From contig JAEQBH010001850.1 of the NCBI GenBank assembly GCA_016808115.1, positions 930,001 through 994,000 of the forward strand: a stretch of 64,000 nt of DNA, written 5' to 3'. The notes beneath the pieces were generated by a model. That model was given only the letters and a program-made list of their open reading frames with translations. It was not told the origin of the DNA and did no database searches. Positions 33,142 through 44,924 of the stretch are shown here, piece by piece. Position numbers and translations under genes: made by a program. This DNA is from Tetrastigma voinierianum. Lineage: Eukaryota > Streptophyta > Magnoliopsida > Vitales > Vitaceae. Numbering within the stretch: the first letter of the stretch is position 1; each line of letters opens with the position of its first letter.

Positions 33142-33660
33142 AAACGATTACATAGGAATTTCTGTGAGTGTAGAGAATCTTAGGTATCTGAATACTCCTC
33201 CCAGGGGCTTGAGGCTTGGGCTTAGGCCGTAGTCATAAGGCGTAAGGTATCTCACCGACAGTCATAAATTAGATGTTGACTAGAATGTAAGCTTAGTATC
33301 TGTTAGGATTAGGTATCAAGTTTACAGAACGATTACTTGCAGTTCAGTCGCGTTCGTTGTGCATTTGATGAATGGTGTGTACTCTTATAATTATTGTTGT
33401 ATGTTGTGTGGTTGTGTGCTTGAGCATATGAGTGCAACACAGACTTTTAACATTGAAGAAAATTTTTTAGTTTCTGATGTAAAAGCGGAAAAAATATCAA
33501 TAGAAATAAAATTTAATGAATTTGTTGGATTATTGGAAATATATATATATATATATACCTGTATATATATATATATATATTTGTCTTCTAGTAGGTGGAA
33601 CAAAATGAAAAATGAGTGAAAAAAAAATTCTGTGAAGCGGGGCGGAATGGGTTGTGCCCA
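33142..33660 (+). other. Leader of D with AT hairpin
   Basis: No gene is supported. At 33538-33580 an AT run, ACCTGT, and a second AT run could fold as one hairpin. Confidence 0.5.
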
Positions 33661-34150
33661 TTTTCCGAGTAAGTCACGTCTGATGGTTATATGCGACCTG
33701 GCGGCGTGACCCGGGGCCACGACCACGGCCGAGGAGGCCTGCGACATGGCCCGAGTGCGCCGGGAGGCCACAGCTACGGCCTCCGACCGTGAGGCAGCTC
33801 GTAGTCATCTTGTGACCTTGTTGCTGTTGCTTGAGGTCGCGATAAATTGTGCGGTGGGGCGACAGTTTAGTGTCGCTATCCTGACGACAAAGGCTGCGCG
33901 TCACGACGCAAATGCAGCCTGCGCACGACCTGGCGCGGCGGCTGCGCGACGATGCGGCCCGAGGGCACGTGTTGCGTCTGAACTGTATCGTATTCGGGGG
34001 CTGCGACCACGGCTGCGGCGTGGCGGGGCTCGGCCCGCGATCACGGGCGCGTGCGGCGCCGCGACCTGGTCTTGACTCACACGGTGTGCGGCGTGGCACG
34101 GGCGCGATCTGCGCGGCCAGGCGCCGGTGGCGCCGCACCCGGCGATTTTG
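33661..34150. other. GC-rich island inside D, function unknown
   Basis: About 490 bp of very GC-rich sequence lies between AT-rich flanks. Frames are open on both strands (33746-34075 and 33912-34151 plus; 33674-34138 minus) because the GC bias removes stops. The proteins are rich in R and A with no recognised motif. The position fits a gag N-terminal or leader region of D; a foreign insertion is the alternative. Confidence 0.4.
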
Positions 34151-34559
34151 ACTGAAATGTTGTTCTCAAATCTTTGTTTAGGACCTTGTTCGCCAGACCT
34201 TATTCCTGAGGTTTAAAAAAAAAAAGAATGCAAAAATTTTAAAAATTTTCTTGTGTATGATTTAATATACGGGATATTTATCTTGCATTCCCTATAAATG
34301 CATTGACGTGGTATATAAATTTTTTTCGGTGCGTGGACTAGTGTCTCAGTATTTACCTTAAAGAGATCTGCATTAAAACAACCTTGCTGACATATGAAAT
34401 GATGTGGGAGAGGGCGTAGAGGTCTTCCCACGAGGTGCCTTGGCGCCACGATGTTTGACCGATGGAAGGCCTTTGGCGAGGTTGTAGGGATTCTGTTCTT
34501 GCCATTAGACATACAGTCTGATGGTGGCGGGAGTGCGGTAACCTCGGAGGTTCGGGGAC
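34151..34559. other. AT-rich segment of D leader, no gene seen
   Basis: An A-run lies at 34216-34225 and an AAAATTTTAAAAATTTTC palindrome-like stretch at about 34233-34250. Near 34515 and 34590, TCTGATGGTGGCGG and CAGATGGTGGCGG form a short direct repeat. No domain is recognised. Confidence 0.35.
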
Positions 34560-35500
34560 ATCATCCTCAGATATTCAGGGGAGAGTCAGATGGTGGCGGA
34601 CCATTAGTTCATGCGAGTTGAGAAAATGTGGGCGATGGAAGTCACCTTTGATACTACGAGTTAAGGCCGTTTGCATTCCCGGAGAATTTAAGGGTGAGGC
34701 CGAGTGTGGTGGAGCGGGCGAAGACCTCTACAGGGACTAGAGGCGATAGCGTCGACGAGTTCAAAGAGTTGTTCCTTAGGCCAGTACTTTCAGGACAACG
34801 CCCGACATCTGCGAAGGCTCGGGGTTTCTGAGGCGAAGTAGAGCCTTATGGTAGCGATTGCAGTATGTGACTAGGTTATGAGTGGCAACACCGCGGTTAA
34901 TCTTAGCCACAGACACATTGCGGTTGAGAGTTTGAGAATGGGCCCGAAAGATTGTCGTTCGGGGCGGGATGTAGGACTTTGCTTGGGACATGGACTCCGT
35001 GGTTTGGGCCCGCCACGACCGTGAGAGAGGTGAGATGTGACCTCGGGATCTGCAGTGTTGTGCAGAGGAAGGAGAGTCGAGTTTTCTTCCGAGTTACGGA
35101 AAGAAACGAAGAGGAGCTTGATTCACGTGGTTCTAGTAGCGGCCCGTCGGACGAGGGCCAGTCGGATTGCTGGTGGTACGGGCGAGATGGTGTCTTTACC
35201 ATTGCCGGCCGGGTGTGAGGAGATTGCCCAGAGACGAGGATCAGGGGTTTTAGGGCCAGTATGATCCAGTGGCGTGGGACGGGAGAGATCGTTATGTTCC
35301 TCCTGACCCGGTCTGAACCCCGGAGGAGCGATGCTCGGTTCGGGGTACCGCGGGCACCTCCGGGTTACCGACGAGCTAGAGAGAGGCGGACTATGGCGCG
35401 AAGAGCGGAGGAGGCCCACGGGCGGGAGCGTCAGGATTCGGGGCGTGTTTACTCCATGCTGCAAATTGAGTCGACGGATCGACTAGTTATCTGAGTGCGT
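34560..35500 (+). pseudogene. gag: Chromovirus gag of D, broken
   Basis: A segment reading VDEFKELFxxxYFxDNARHL, followed after a frameshift by RRLGFLRRSRALW (about 34748-34860), matches the gag stretch in which an element's FxxxYFP motif precedes the EFL and LxQG blocks. Downstream frames 35037-35264 are basic. MARRAEEAHGRERQDSGRVY (35391-35450) precedes the protease and resembles the usual GRVYAL junction after the zinc knuckle. The knuckle itself is not readable. Identification rests on order and short motifs. Confidence 0.6.
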
Positions 35501-36055
35501 TTTGCTATCTAACTTTATGGGCGAGTATTATTTAATTATGGTGCCGCATTCGTTATTCTTATAGTTAGCGATGATGAGTTGGACAGAGGTTGAGGCCTTG
35601 GGGCGCTTCTGTGATTCTCACGCAGGGATTAGGCGAGGATAGGGATGATATGTTGTGATTGCAGGTTAGAGATCTAGGGTTTACTCCCACAGTGGACCTA
35701 AAGGTCATGGACATGTCGAGTTAGCGTCATCACGGGGATGGCTTGGGTTACTTGACTTACAGGAGTAGTCATCGATTGGCGTAGGAGGTTCACAGCTACC
35801 GCGGGGTGATACTCGTTGTATTCCAGGGGATGACGTGATATTTTGCCCCGGATGGTGTACGAGTCGAGTGTCATGGACGGTTAGTGGGTTGTTGTGACCG
35901 CACTACAAGGGACGAGTGGGACAGACTTGGATCTACTACTCGAGTAGTCTGCGTGTATGAGGATGTTTTTTAGGATGAGCTGCGGGATTACCTCATGGGT
36001 TGTAGACTTGATGTCGAGTTACCACAGTGCTTAGCCCTCTCTGTGACTCACTTTG
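35501..36055 (+). pseudogene. Chromovirus protease and RT N-terminus of D, broken
   Basis: VDLKVMDMS near 35695-35720 is the same motif as in T1 (VDLRVMDMSEFD). It is followed by WRRRFTAT- and FQGDD-like pieces near 35775-35835. The RT lead-in reads EDVF, frameshifted DELRDYL and DVELPQCLALSVTHFGG up to 36055. The element is cut there by the Athila-like LTR at 36059; RT continues near 47390. Confidence 0.72.
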
Positions 36056-36058
36056 GGG

Positions 36059-36345
36059 GATTAGTGCCCCAGTCTTTATTTTTGAACCACTATTTATTAT
36101 AGGTTTTGAGTGCTTTTTATTATTGCTAAATCGTGAGCCCGATTGACTGTTAGGGTCCCTATTGTACTACTGATCATATTTTGTGGCTAATTTTGTAGTT
36201 TTTGCAAGCTAATCATGCTAAAATTGTTGAGTCGATCCAAGCACGAAGAATTCGAGTTGAACTCATCGTTACAGATCATATCTTAGAAGGAAAGAAAAGC
36301 GAGTGAAGACAATGGACCCTTTGGAATGCTGCGAGCACGAGTTCA
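36059..36345 (+). repeat. 5' LTR of H, part 1
   Basis: It begins TTAGTGCCCCAGTCTTTATT. It shares TTTTGAACCACTATTT, TCATATTTTxGTGGCTAATT, CACGAAGAATTxGAGTTGAA and TGCGAGCAxxxGTTCA with 43592-43905. It is interrupted after GTTCA by G. Confidence 0.85.
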
Positions 36346-36779
36346 TGTAGCGCCCCTGACCGACCTTTTCGAAGGGGGTGTCGAGTCTGCCGTGGCGGGA
36401 CTCTTTAACATTTTCTTTCTCAGGCGACACATGTCCCACTGTTTTCTCATTCATATGCACAATTTACATGCATGAAAAAAATTCTTTTTACATATACATT
36501 ATACATACCCAATAGTGGCATTCATTATATTCTATCGCATAGAGTCCCTTTACTTGTACTATTACTATTTACACAAAACTATACACATATAAAATGTTAG
36601 GAGATTTGAGCAGTCACGATGAAATTTCTCTGCAGATATTTTATCTTCTTGATGGATATCTTAAAAATATATCCTGTATCTTGTACCTTACGTATTTCTG
36701 GGATTAAAACCAAATCTTAAGCTTTGCTTGTTCAGGAAACCTCTCATTGAAGACGATAACATTCAGTTGTGTGGCTTAA

Positions 36780-38480
36780 TCGTATACTTGAGTCTTTCTC
36801 ATTATTTCTTATATCATATTCTTTGCAAGTTTCCGATGCTTTCATGTTCCATTTCTACTTTCATGTTCGTATCTTGTGTGTGTAATCATATATACTTTCA
36901 TATCTCACGTATGCTTTCATATAACCTATCTTATACTATCACCAATACACTTTTCATCTCCCGTTCTTATAATTTTTAATATCATTACTCTTGTATGCTT
37001 TCATATGTCTTTCACATGTTTATAGTCTTTTTGTCTTTTCATTCATTGTGTAATCTTTTAAAGACATGTTCTATGTCTTTGGCATGGCTCTCCATCTATG
37101 TATTCTGTTTACATACTTTGTATATACCATATTCATATAACTTTGTTATATCTTATACTGTCATATTTGTACTTCCCTATGTTTTTCATCTTGTACTTTC
37201 AATATCTTTATGCTTTTATGTGATTCATATATTGTGCTTTTCATATCTTTGTGCTTTCATATTGTCATCATGTACATTTTGTGTCATTGACACTTTATTT
37301 CTTATTACTTGTATGCTTGTATATACTTTTTATCTTTTCATATCATATTATGTTCATGTCTTTTCTTCTCTTTGTACTTTGCCTTTTCCATATATTGTCA
37401 TATACAATTCTTTGTCCTTTTCTTATCTTTCATTGCCACTATACTTTTTCATATCTTTGTCATTCATCTTTGTAAATCTATCTTTCTTGTATTGGCATAG
37501 TATCTCATGTCACTTGCATGCAGTCTTTATCTTCATATCATATCTGTATGTTTTATGTTTCATTTGCATATCTTGTCCATTTTCTTTTAGGTTTCATGTC
37601 ACCAATGCGCCCCAGAAGCGGATGGGGAAATAGCTGTGTATGTACAGAAGTGCTATCCTTTATGCGAACAGTGATCCACATGTATATACGAAATTGTCAT
37701 CACTTTATCACGAAGGCAGTGACATACCATATGTCTTGCTGACCAGGCAGGGCGCTGCCGCCATGATCAAAATGGGATCTGTATCCTTCGACCAAACGGG
37801 GCCTCGATATCTATGCTTGTATGTTGCGGCATTGTGTCCCACTATCGGCATGCCTATCTATCCCTACTACCGGGTTCATGACGATCCATGTGTATTTTAT
37901 ATTGTGCATATCTATTCGAACCATTGTTATCAGGTAATCATATGCGATACTATGATTACTTAATCACGAATTAGTTCTCATATTTGGCTTATATCATATT
38001 CTCATATTTATTTCACACATTATATATATAATTTCATATGTATACATTACATATCGCATTTCATTCATGTTTTAGCTATTTATATTCAATACATTCATCT
38101 TCATATCATTCTTCTGTCATGTCTTCATCTCATATTAGCATATAACGTTTGCATATAATATCGGATCATCTACGTAAATACACTTATAAACATCTTATAT
38201 CTTATTAGCATATCTTTAACATAATCTTATCGAGACTATCGTATCTTTGCATTTTCATATATCTTTTTAACTGATTTCTTGTATTTAGAATTTTTACATA
38301 TATATATAACTATTTTCTATCATTTGTGTTTCTCTGTGTTGTCTAATCTTATCTTCCCTAATCTCCGTGTATTTCTGCATCATATATTCATTTCATATAG
38401 TCCACATATTCATATCATTCATCTATTCATAATATCCTCATACTTATTAAAGTATATATTCTTATTCTTTATGTAATTTA
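36780..38480. repeat. TTTCATATCTTGT-rich low-complexity region inside G
   Basis: T-rich variants of TTTCATATCTT, CTTTGTACTTT and CATATTC recur irregularly through 1.7 kb, with a more complex 37590-37950 part between. The long hydrophobic frame at 36995-37633 comes from this composition. Confidence 0.75.
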
Positions 38481-38956
38481 TATCATGATATAGTTAGGAT
38501 TGCTTTTAGGTCAGGTCTAAAAATTCCCAATATTAGATTCCAATTTTTAGGACTAAATCACCACGGCCTATTGACCTCAAAGACCAACTTATATGCCATT
38601 ATATGAAACTTTATTCAAGTAGGAAAATTCATACACAAACAGTTTGACTAGCTCAATTTTATTTGCCGCGTAGCTGCGATATGTTGATCAACTTTGTCTC
38701 TTTGGTAGTCGGTGGGGCGTGGGAGAGATATATAGATATGAAAAATAAAGATTGAGATTTTAGAATATTTTATTAAAATCACCGACAAAATCCACTTGTT
38801 TTTTGTACTCGCATTGACACAAAGTGGGGTGAGCATTTTTGTTCTTGGCGAAGCAATTATTATTTGGAGTTTCCACATATGAAGAGAAGCGAAAATAAAA
38901 ACAAAAGCTCAGGCCTGCTCAGTCTCCTCTCTCTCCACGTCTCTATGAGACCAAAT

Positions 38957-38987
38957 TTTCTTTATTTTATTTTATTTTATTTTATTT
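38957..38987. repeat. (TTTTA)n short tandem repeat
   Basis: Five or so TTTTA units in a row lie within solo LTR G. Confidence 0.85.
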
Positions 38988-39414
38988 TTTTAAAGTGAGA
39001 CCATGTCAGTTTTCTTTTCACTTTTTTGATGCATTTGACTCAGAGCAAAAAATCAATTTCATCTGGGTTTGATTTCATTTATCATAATTGAATGTTCCTT
39101 TAAATATTTACCATTTTCGATTTTTCACAAAATTTGGTTTTAAGTTTAAACAGTGCTTTAAGAAATTATTAGTGTTTCCAGTATCTTAGAAGATTCGAGC
39201 TTTTGGGTTCTCTTAGTTTATTGAGATGAATTTGGCATTGTGATCCAGTTTAGTCATCAGGATCTGAAGAATTTCAGAGCTTTTAAGTCGTGAAATGCAG
39301 TTTTGCCATTTTCTTATAAAATATCATTTTGCAGAGCAGACGTGCAATTTTCAGCTTATTTTATCACCAACGTATTATAAGCTATTAAGAATTTTCTATT
39401 TTGGGATATTCACA

Positions 39415-40395
39415 GTTCAGCCTCACGAAATGACACCATTGCCCAAATCCTGTTTATTCTCTACATTTCTTTTATTGTTTTTTGTTCGCAATTTTTGTTC
39501 TTCCCATTTACATCCTTGTAATAGCTTTTAGTTTTGTAATTTCCCTTAATAACTCCCGAGCATATATGAAAGCCTGGGTTTGCCTAGCGATCGATCACCT
39601 TTTGGCAGATAGATGGGTGGGCGATGATTTATTGTCTGCTTCTATCCGCTATCGTTTTCTTTTTCATTTTTTTCTCTCCGCACCTGGGCTACGAACCTCT
39701 GCAGGGGTTGAGCTTGCTGGAGGATTGGCGTGAACCCTCTTTCTCTTGAAGAGGAGGGGGATTTCTTGTTGGATTCGGGTGAGGCGCGAATCTATGTTTC
39801 AACGTGGCATTGTTTTCATTTATGTTCTATTTCTCACTCTGGTTTGAACTCACTTACAGTGTGCCTTCTTTGATGGGTGTTTGGCAGTCTTTTGAGATTT
39901 GCATTGGATGTATTGCTGGATTCCCTTTGAAGTTAAATTGGTTTGGCTCTATTTATCTTTGGCGGTGGTCAGAGGCGCGTTTTCGCTGACAAGAGCATTA
40001 ATATTCATTAATCTTGTTGTTTTACAGGGAAAATCATAGGGGTTTAGTTTTTAGCTAAATGAAGATCCGGTTAAATGACTATATGTCATCCCCTCCTGGC
40101 CAGCAGGAAAAAGGCAGGACATGGTTGTTTTAGCCCAGGCCTAAACCAGTGGCTGGGCTGCTTCGAGGGACTCTATTTGCATTTTTCTTGGCCCCCAGGT
40201 TTTAGCTGTGAACAGCGAAATGACTCCTATTTTTTAAAAACTGCAGAAATCCCAAATTTAATTCACGGTTTTAATATCAACGTAAGTCATTTGTCTGCAG
40301 GAAACCCATGTGTTGACGCTGGAAGCGGCTATCTTTGTAGTAGCTTTCTTTGTGTGACGGTGGGAGAATTGGGATACGATTTTGTTGATTTGGAC
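39415..40395 (+). repeat. 5' LTR of H, part 2
   Basis: It is collinear with 43906 to about 44850: CCTTGTAATAGCTTTTAGTT, GAGCATATATxAxAGCC (TATA-like, about 39560), CAGGGAAAATCATAGGGGTT and TTTTGTTGATTTGG at the end. The frames 39804-39989 and 40075-40524 lie in this LTR and are not genes. Confidence 0.85.
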
Positions 40396-41600
40396 CGCCA
40401 CCTATTTGAAGCACCAGTCGGAAGTAGCGCGTTCGCAGAGGATGGTCACTCATTGCGTCCCAATGAAATTTGGCCAGACGCGTGGTCTCGTCTGAAGTTT
40501 AGTGTTTCGTGTCATTCTTTGTAGTTTTTTTTGAGTTTAAATTTCAACGTACTTAAAAAAAAAAAAAAAGAGGATTCTTTGGGATTGTTTTGTGTTTACT
40601 TAATTTCATTATTTCTTAGAGTGCATTTAGAAGCGAGATTAGCGGGGTCAGTGGAGGCACTTGAGGAAACTGACTTTGCCCGATTACTTGATGGAGAAAT
40701 CCCGTGGTATGGTCCATGAGGACTATGAAATCTGCCGAACAATTTTTCTTTGCAGATTTGCCTCCTGGGCATCACACCTCGATCCACGGTCTGACCTCTC
40801 AGTGGAAGAGTATCTTCAGGACACAACCTCCTGACCAGTGGGTGCTGTGCAGGAAGCCAGGAGGGCGATTAATACCTGATGGAATGGTTAGATCGCATTG
40901 ACAATTTGAACGAAACAGTGTCAACAGAAACTAACACAAACCAGAGAAATTGGGCGACCCTCTGATATCGCTCGAATCGTCCAGTGGCGGCATCATTCAT
41001 TCCGGGAGAGAATCCAGGAAGGTATTACTGAAGTGACACCATGGTGAAGGTATTGCATTCTTGAGGCGATGGAAAGGAAGCCGGTGGAAAAGCGAAAAGC
41101 ATATTTCTCGAGCCATTTCCCATATAATTAGACTGGCATTTTGCGGTACCATTCACCTAAGTGGCGGTGAACATCTTTGAACCAGTGTATCCGATATTTT
41201 GACGGTTCACAGGCACGCAAACTCACGAAACTAAGTCGTCCACTCTTTGCCTGTTGTACGAGTTAGCGAAGTGGCCTTTGTTAAGACTTTGCTATCTCAA
41301 GAAGATGTCATCGCACACTCTGGCATGGCATAGTGGATGGTTAGATCTGATTCGAATTTGGAGCGGCTCAAACCTCGGCCATTTCTAAAGCTCCACTGGA
41401 GTTCCTCTAGCACCATGAGACTAAGACTGACATTGTTGAGTGAACAAAGTTCCTCATTTTGTTTGATTTTTCTTATTTATTTTGTTTTGTTTTTTGGTTA
41501 TTTGGTTCTTTATAGTTTTCTTTTAAGTTTTCTCTAATTTTAAGTTAAATCTTTGTTCTACCTTGTTTTCACTTTCACCGCAATTTTCTTAATTTTTCTT
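40396..41600 (+). other. H internal region, 5' part: unrecognised
   Basis: Frames at 40531-40719, 40704-40901 and 41337-41537 are short and unlike gag or pol. The 40640-41340 stretch has a more balanced base composition than its flanks and could be an old coding relic, but no motif supports a family. The T-rich 41455-41560 stretch resembles untranslated sequence. Confidence 0.35.
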
Positions 41601-41838
41601 GTATTAATTTTACAGGTTTGAGTGTGATTTTGAAGCGAGGAATGAAGAAATACAGCGAGGAACCACCTTGGCGGGGAGAAACAATGAGGGGGCAATTTCG
41701 CGATTATACTTGAAATTTAAGCTAGAATAGTGAAATTTAAGCTATGTGAGGAATTTAGATTTACCTCATGGTCTTCGCTGTCTAATGTAATTTTGATTTT
41801 GCGCTACTCTTGCATTTTACTCTGCATTTTGTCTTATA

Positions 41839-41899
<61 letters not shown>

Positions 41900-43591
41900 A
41901 AATAATAAGAAAAAAAAACAAAAGTTTATTTTTATTTTGTTCAAAATTTTTTTTGTTTATTTATTTATTTTTATATAAAAAAATTTGTTTTTATATTAAT
42001 TCATTTCATTTATTTATTAAAAAATTTTTTTAAAGCAGTATAGGAAATTTTTAAGCTATATTGTATAATTCCCATTATGTGATTTTAATCTGGTAAAATT
42101 TGCTTCACTCTCTCTTTGTTTGCCTCCTAATTTTTTTTGTGTAACTTTTCATCAAACTCAGTTTTAGATGTTTAAAATGCAGATTGGAAAGAGCTTTAGA
42201 AAGTGTAGAATCCAAATATAGCCCGGAAAATTTTTGATTATTATGAAAGTGTAATTTTCAAAATGCTCCAGCTAGTCACTTTCCTCTAACACTATTTATA
42301 TAAACTTATTTGTTTGAAATAAGCGGAATTGAATAAGTGTCGATGGAAAACTGCGAGTCTCATATCAAGCCAGCGTTAAAATATCATCAAAGGGTAACAC
42401 TTCCTTACCTAAATTTCAATCGGCATTCAGGACGATGGGACATTAGGTTGGGGGAGAGTTAACGCGAGTAGACTTTGCATTATGTCTATTTCCCCAGGCA
42501 AGCCCATTTTTATGATCGGTGGCTTCTTTGGTTTTCTTTTACCATGAGTTCTTATCTTTATGTTATTTTTCTGCTTGCACATTTTGAGTTTTTCTTTTTG
42601 TAGTTTGAAGAATTGAAACTTTGTCTAATTCTATTGATTTAGTTGGTTCCATGCTAGTTGAGTGACGATTAGTTGAATTCTTCTTACTTTCGACCTTTTC
42701 TTCCACCTTTAACTGACACACACATTGCATGGGGTTCTTGATAAAACTGAGAAAACATTTGCCTAACTCTAAACATTGTAAAACCTACCTAGTTTCGTTG
42801 ATCCACCTTAATGAGTTCAAAGACCCATGAATAGAAGACGATGTAATGTTTCAAAATAAAAGAAAGAGAAAAGAAAGCGAAAGAAAAGAAAAGAGAATAG
42901 AAAGAAAATTCTGTTTGCCTTGAAACGGAACATGGTCAGGAATATGTGGAAACCTTTTGGCTTGAGTGCTTTTTTTTTTTTTTAAAGCCCAGAAGGCCCG
43001 GTTGGGAGCCCTTAGACTTAGTGCTCCACTACATGGGTGGATGGGTGGGTTTAGAGTTGTGAGTCTTTGGAGTCTCGAGAAATTCGAGAGTCGGGGTGAA
43101 ACATGAAAAGTTTATGGTAGATCCTTATGACTTGGTGCCCTAAGCACTTAATTGGTTGGAGTCATCGGTGATCTGATTACATGAACTGGTGAAATTGGGT
43201 TCTTTCAGCATTGCACCCACTACAACCACAAGAGTTATGGAATAAGGATGATTCTTAGATCTATTTGGTGGAGTTAGCATGTCTTGGGTTGTGGTAGTAG
43301 CTAGGTTGGAGGGAAGTGCGGTTGGCGGGTTTATTGTTGGTGATCAAACAAAAACATGGATTTTGGTGGAATCTCTGGTTGATTCCACGAAGGAGGCTCT
43401 TTGATGCAATTTGTATGGGATTCATTCTCAGAGATAGTTATTGGGCGAGGATGATTCTTAAGTTAGGCGTTACTTATTAAACTTTTTGAAATGTATTTTT
43501 GTAGACATATCTTTGAGTTGTTTTGTATGCTCCACTCTTTCTTTCTTTCTTTCATTCTTCAGGGGTAGCAATAGTAATAGCAGGTTAGAGG
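41601..43591 (+). other. H internal region, 3' untranslated part
   Basis: A GA-rich tract at 42845-42910, TTGCCTTGAAACGGAACATG and TACATGGGTGGATGGGTGGG near 43032 align with 6866-7080 and 12195-12390 of the other Athila-like elements. An (AT) run fills 41841-41896, flanked by A/T homopolymers to 42030. No gene is supported. It ends at TTAGAGG before the 3' LTR. Confidence 0.7.
41841..41896. repeat. (AT)n microsatellite
   Basis: An uninterrupted AT run of about 56 bp. Confidence 0.97.
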
Positions 43592-44920
43592 TGTGATTAA
43601 TTTACAAAAAGTCTTTATTTTGAACCACTATTTGACCATGAGTTTTTGATGCTTTTTGTGTACCTAATCATTCGAAATTAACTTGATTAAACATGTTAAG
43701 TCCTATTATCTTCTTGATCATATTTTTGTGCTAATTTTATAGTTTTTGCGAACTAATCAGCACCAAAAATTGTTCAGAACGATCAAACACGAAGAATTGA
43801 GTTGAACTCATGATTACCAGTCCTTATCACAAGAGAGGAAAGAAGCGAAAAAGTGAAAAACAGTGGACCTTCATGGGAGATGCTTTCTGCGAGCATTGTT
43901 CATGCCTCGTGTGGCCCCATTCATCCTACTGACCCACCTTTCTCCTGCATTTCACGCTTTTGTTGTTTTTTGTTACGTTTTTGTTTCTTCCTATTTTGTC
44001 CTTGTAATAGCTTTTAGTTTAAGTTTTTTTTGTAATTTCCCTTGGCTCTGAGCATATATAAGCCTTAGTTTGTACAAAACGATCAATCACTTCACTTTTG
44101 GTAATAGACGGTGGGGGCGGTTTCATGGCCCCACTTCTCCTTCTCCATTTCTTTCATTTTCTCCTGTAATTTTGACACTCCTCGGGGATATGACTCGAGA
44201 GGATGCTTGAACCTCTTTCTCATGAAGAGAGGAGAGTTTCTTTGGCCAGTTGAGTAAAGCGACGGTCTTACAGTTTTTAACGTGGGCATTTATTTTCATT
44301 TTATGTTCCTATTTCTCCTCTGGTTCCAGAACTCCTTTGATGTACTTTTAACAATTAATTTGACAATCTTTTAGGGTTCGGTGGATGCTTATTCTTAGAT
44401 CCACTTTGAGATTCATTAGTTCTTTACATTTATCTTTGTGAGGTGGAGTCGGGGAGGCAGTTTTCCATGCAGGGCGATAATGTTGATAAATGTTGTTTTT
44501 CAAAAGGAAAATCATAGGGTTTAGTTTTTAAACTAAATGAGGTCAGTTGAAAATATTCATATCTGTCTCCAATGGGGAAAAGACCGAGGACATGTTGGTT
44601 GCCTTAAAACCCTAAACAGTGGCGAGCAGCTGAAGAGTTCTATTTTGTTTTTTATTTGATTTGACTATGAACAACCATCAAACTCCCTGTTTTTGCAAAA
44701 AACACGAAAAGTCATTTAATTACTCAGTTTTAATATCAGCACATGCAAGTCTTTGTACGAAAACTCATCCTGTGTGACCACCGGCATTTATCTGTGTAGC
44801 TTTTCTCTGACGGTAGGAGATTTAGGATCTAATTTTGTTGGTGGATCGGCTCTTGTGTACAGATACTGGATGGCACAGTTAGGTTAGCAGGGCCTGGAGT
44901 CAGTCAGGGAGATTCTTGGA
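43592..44920 (+). repeat. 3' LTR of H
   Basis: It begins TGTGATTAATTTACAAAAAG. CATATATAAGCC near 44053 is a clean TATA box. U5 has the CTCCTCGGGGATATGACTCG block shared in form with the GAGGATGACAAC block of the other Athila LTRs. It directly abuts LTR I. Confidence 0.85.
44053..44060 (+). promoter_or_regulatory. TATA box of H 3' LTR
   Basis: GAGCATATATAAGCCTTAG; the paired LTR has GAGCATATATGAAAGCC at about 39560. Confidence 0.6.
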
Positions 44921-44924
44921 CATT

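Larger units (their letters stand above)
36346..39414 (-). mobile_element. Minus-strand solo LTR (G), 3069 bp, chromovirus type
   Basis: TGTAGCGCCCC at 36346 and ATATTCACA at 39414 are the ends. GTTCA flanks both sides (36341-36345 and 39415-39419), a perfect 5-bp target duplication. The host LTR resumes correctly at 39420 compared with the intact copy at 43905. On the minus strand the start region reads AAATGGCAAAACTGCATTTC and CTCTGAAATTCTTCAGATCC, the order seen at the start of chromovirus LTRs in this window. The end GGGGCGCTACA matches the usual GGGGCGTGACA. No second LTR or internal region is present. Confidence 0.8.
36059..44920 (+). mobile_element. Athila-like element H inside D, without recognisable gag-pol
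   Basis: The LTRs are 36059-36345 plus 39415-40395 (split by G) and 43592-44920. They are collinear but clearly diverged from the GCGAAAT-type LTRs at 7201-16519, sharing the TGATTAG start and U3 order. The 3' untranslated GA tract and GGGTGGATGGGT block place it with Athila. The 3.2-kb internal region shows no gag, RT or integrase I can support, so it is a non-autonomous or heavily decayed copy. Confidence 0.72.

Noticed and set aside
33674..34138. Minus-strand frame of 154 residues, R/P-rich
   Set aside because: GC-rich sequence leaves frames open on both strands. No motif or start context supports it.
36995..37633. Long hydrophobic plus-strand frame of 212 residues
   Set aside because: It arises from T-rich low-complexity repeats inside solo LTR G. 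Overlapping frames in other phases have the same F/Y/S/L-rich composition, and no domain is seen.
40075..40524. Plus-strand frame of 149 residues
   Set aside because: It falls mostly in the U5 part of the H 5' LTR, and the partner LTR at 44500-44920 does not preserve it.
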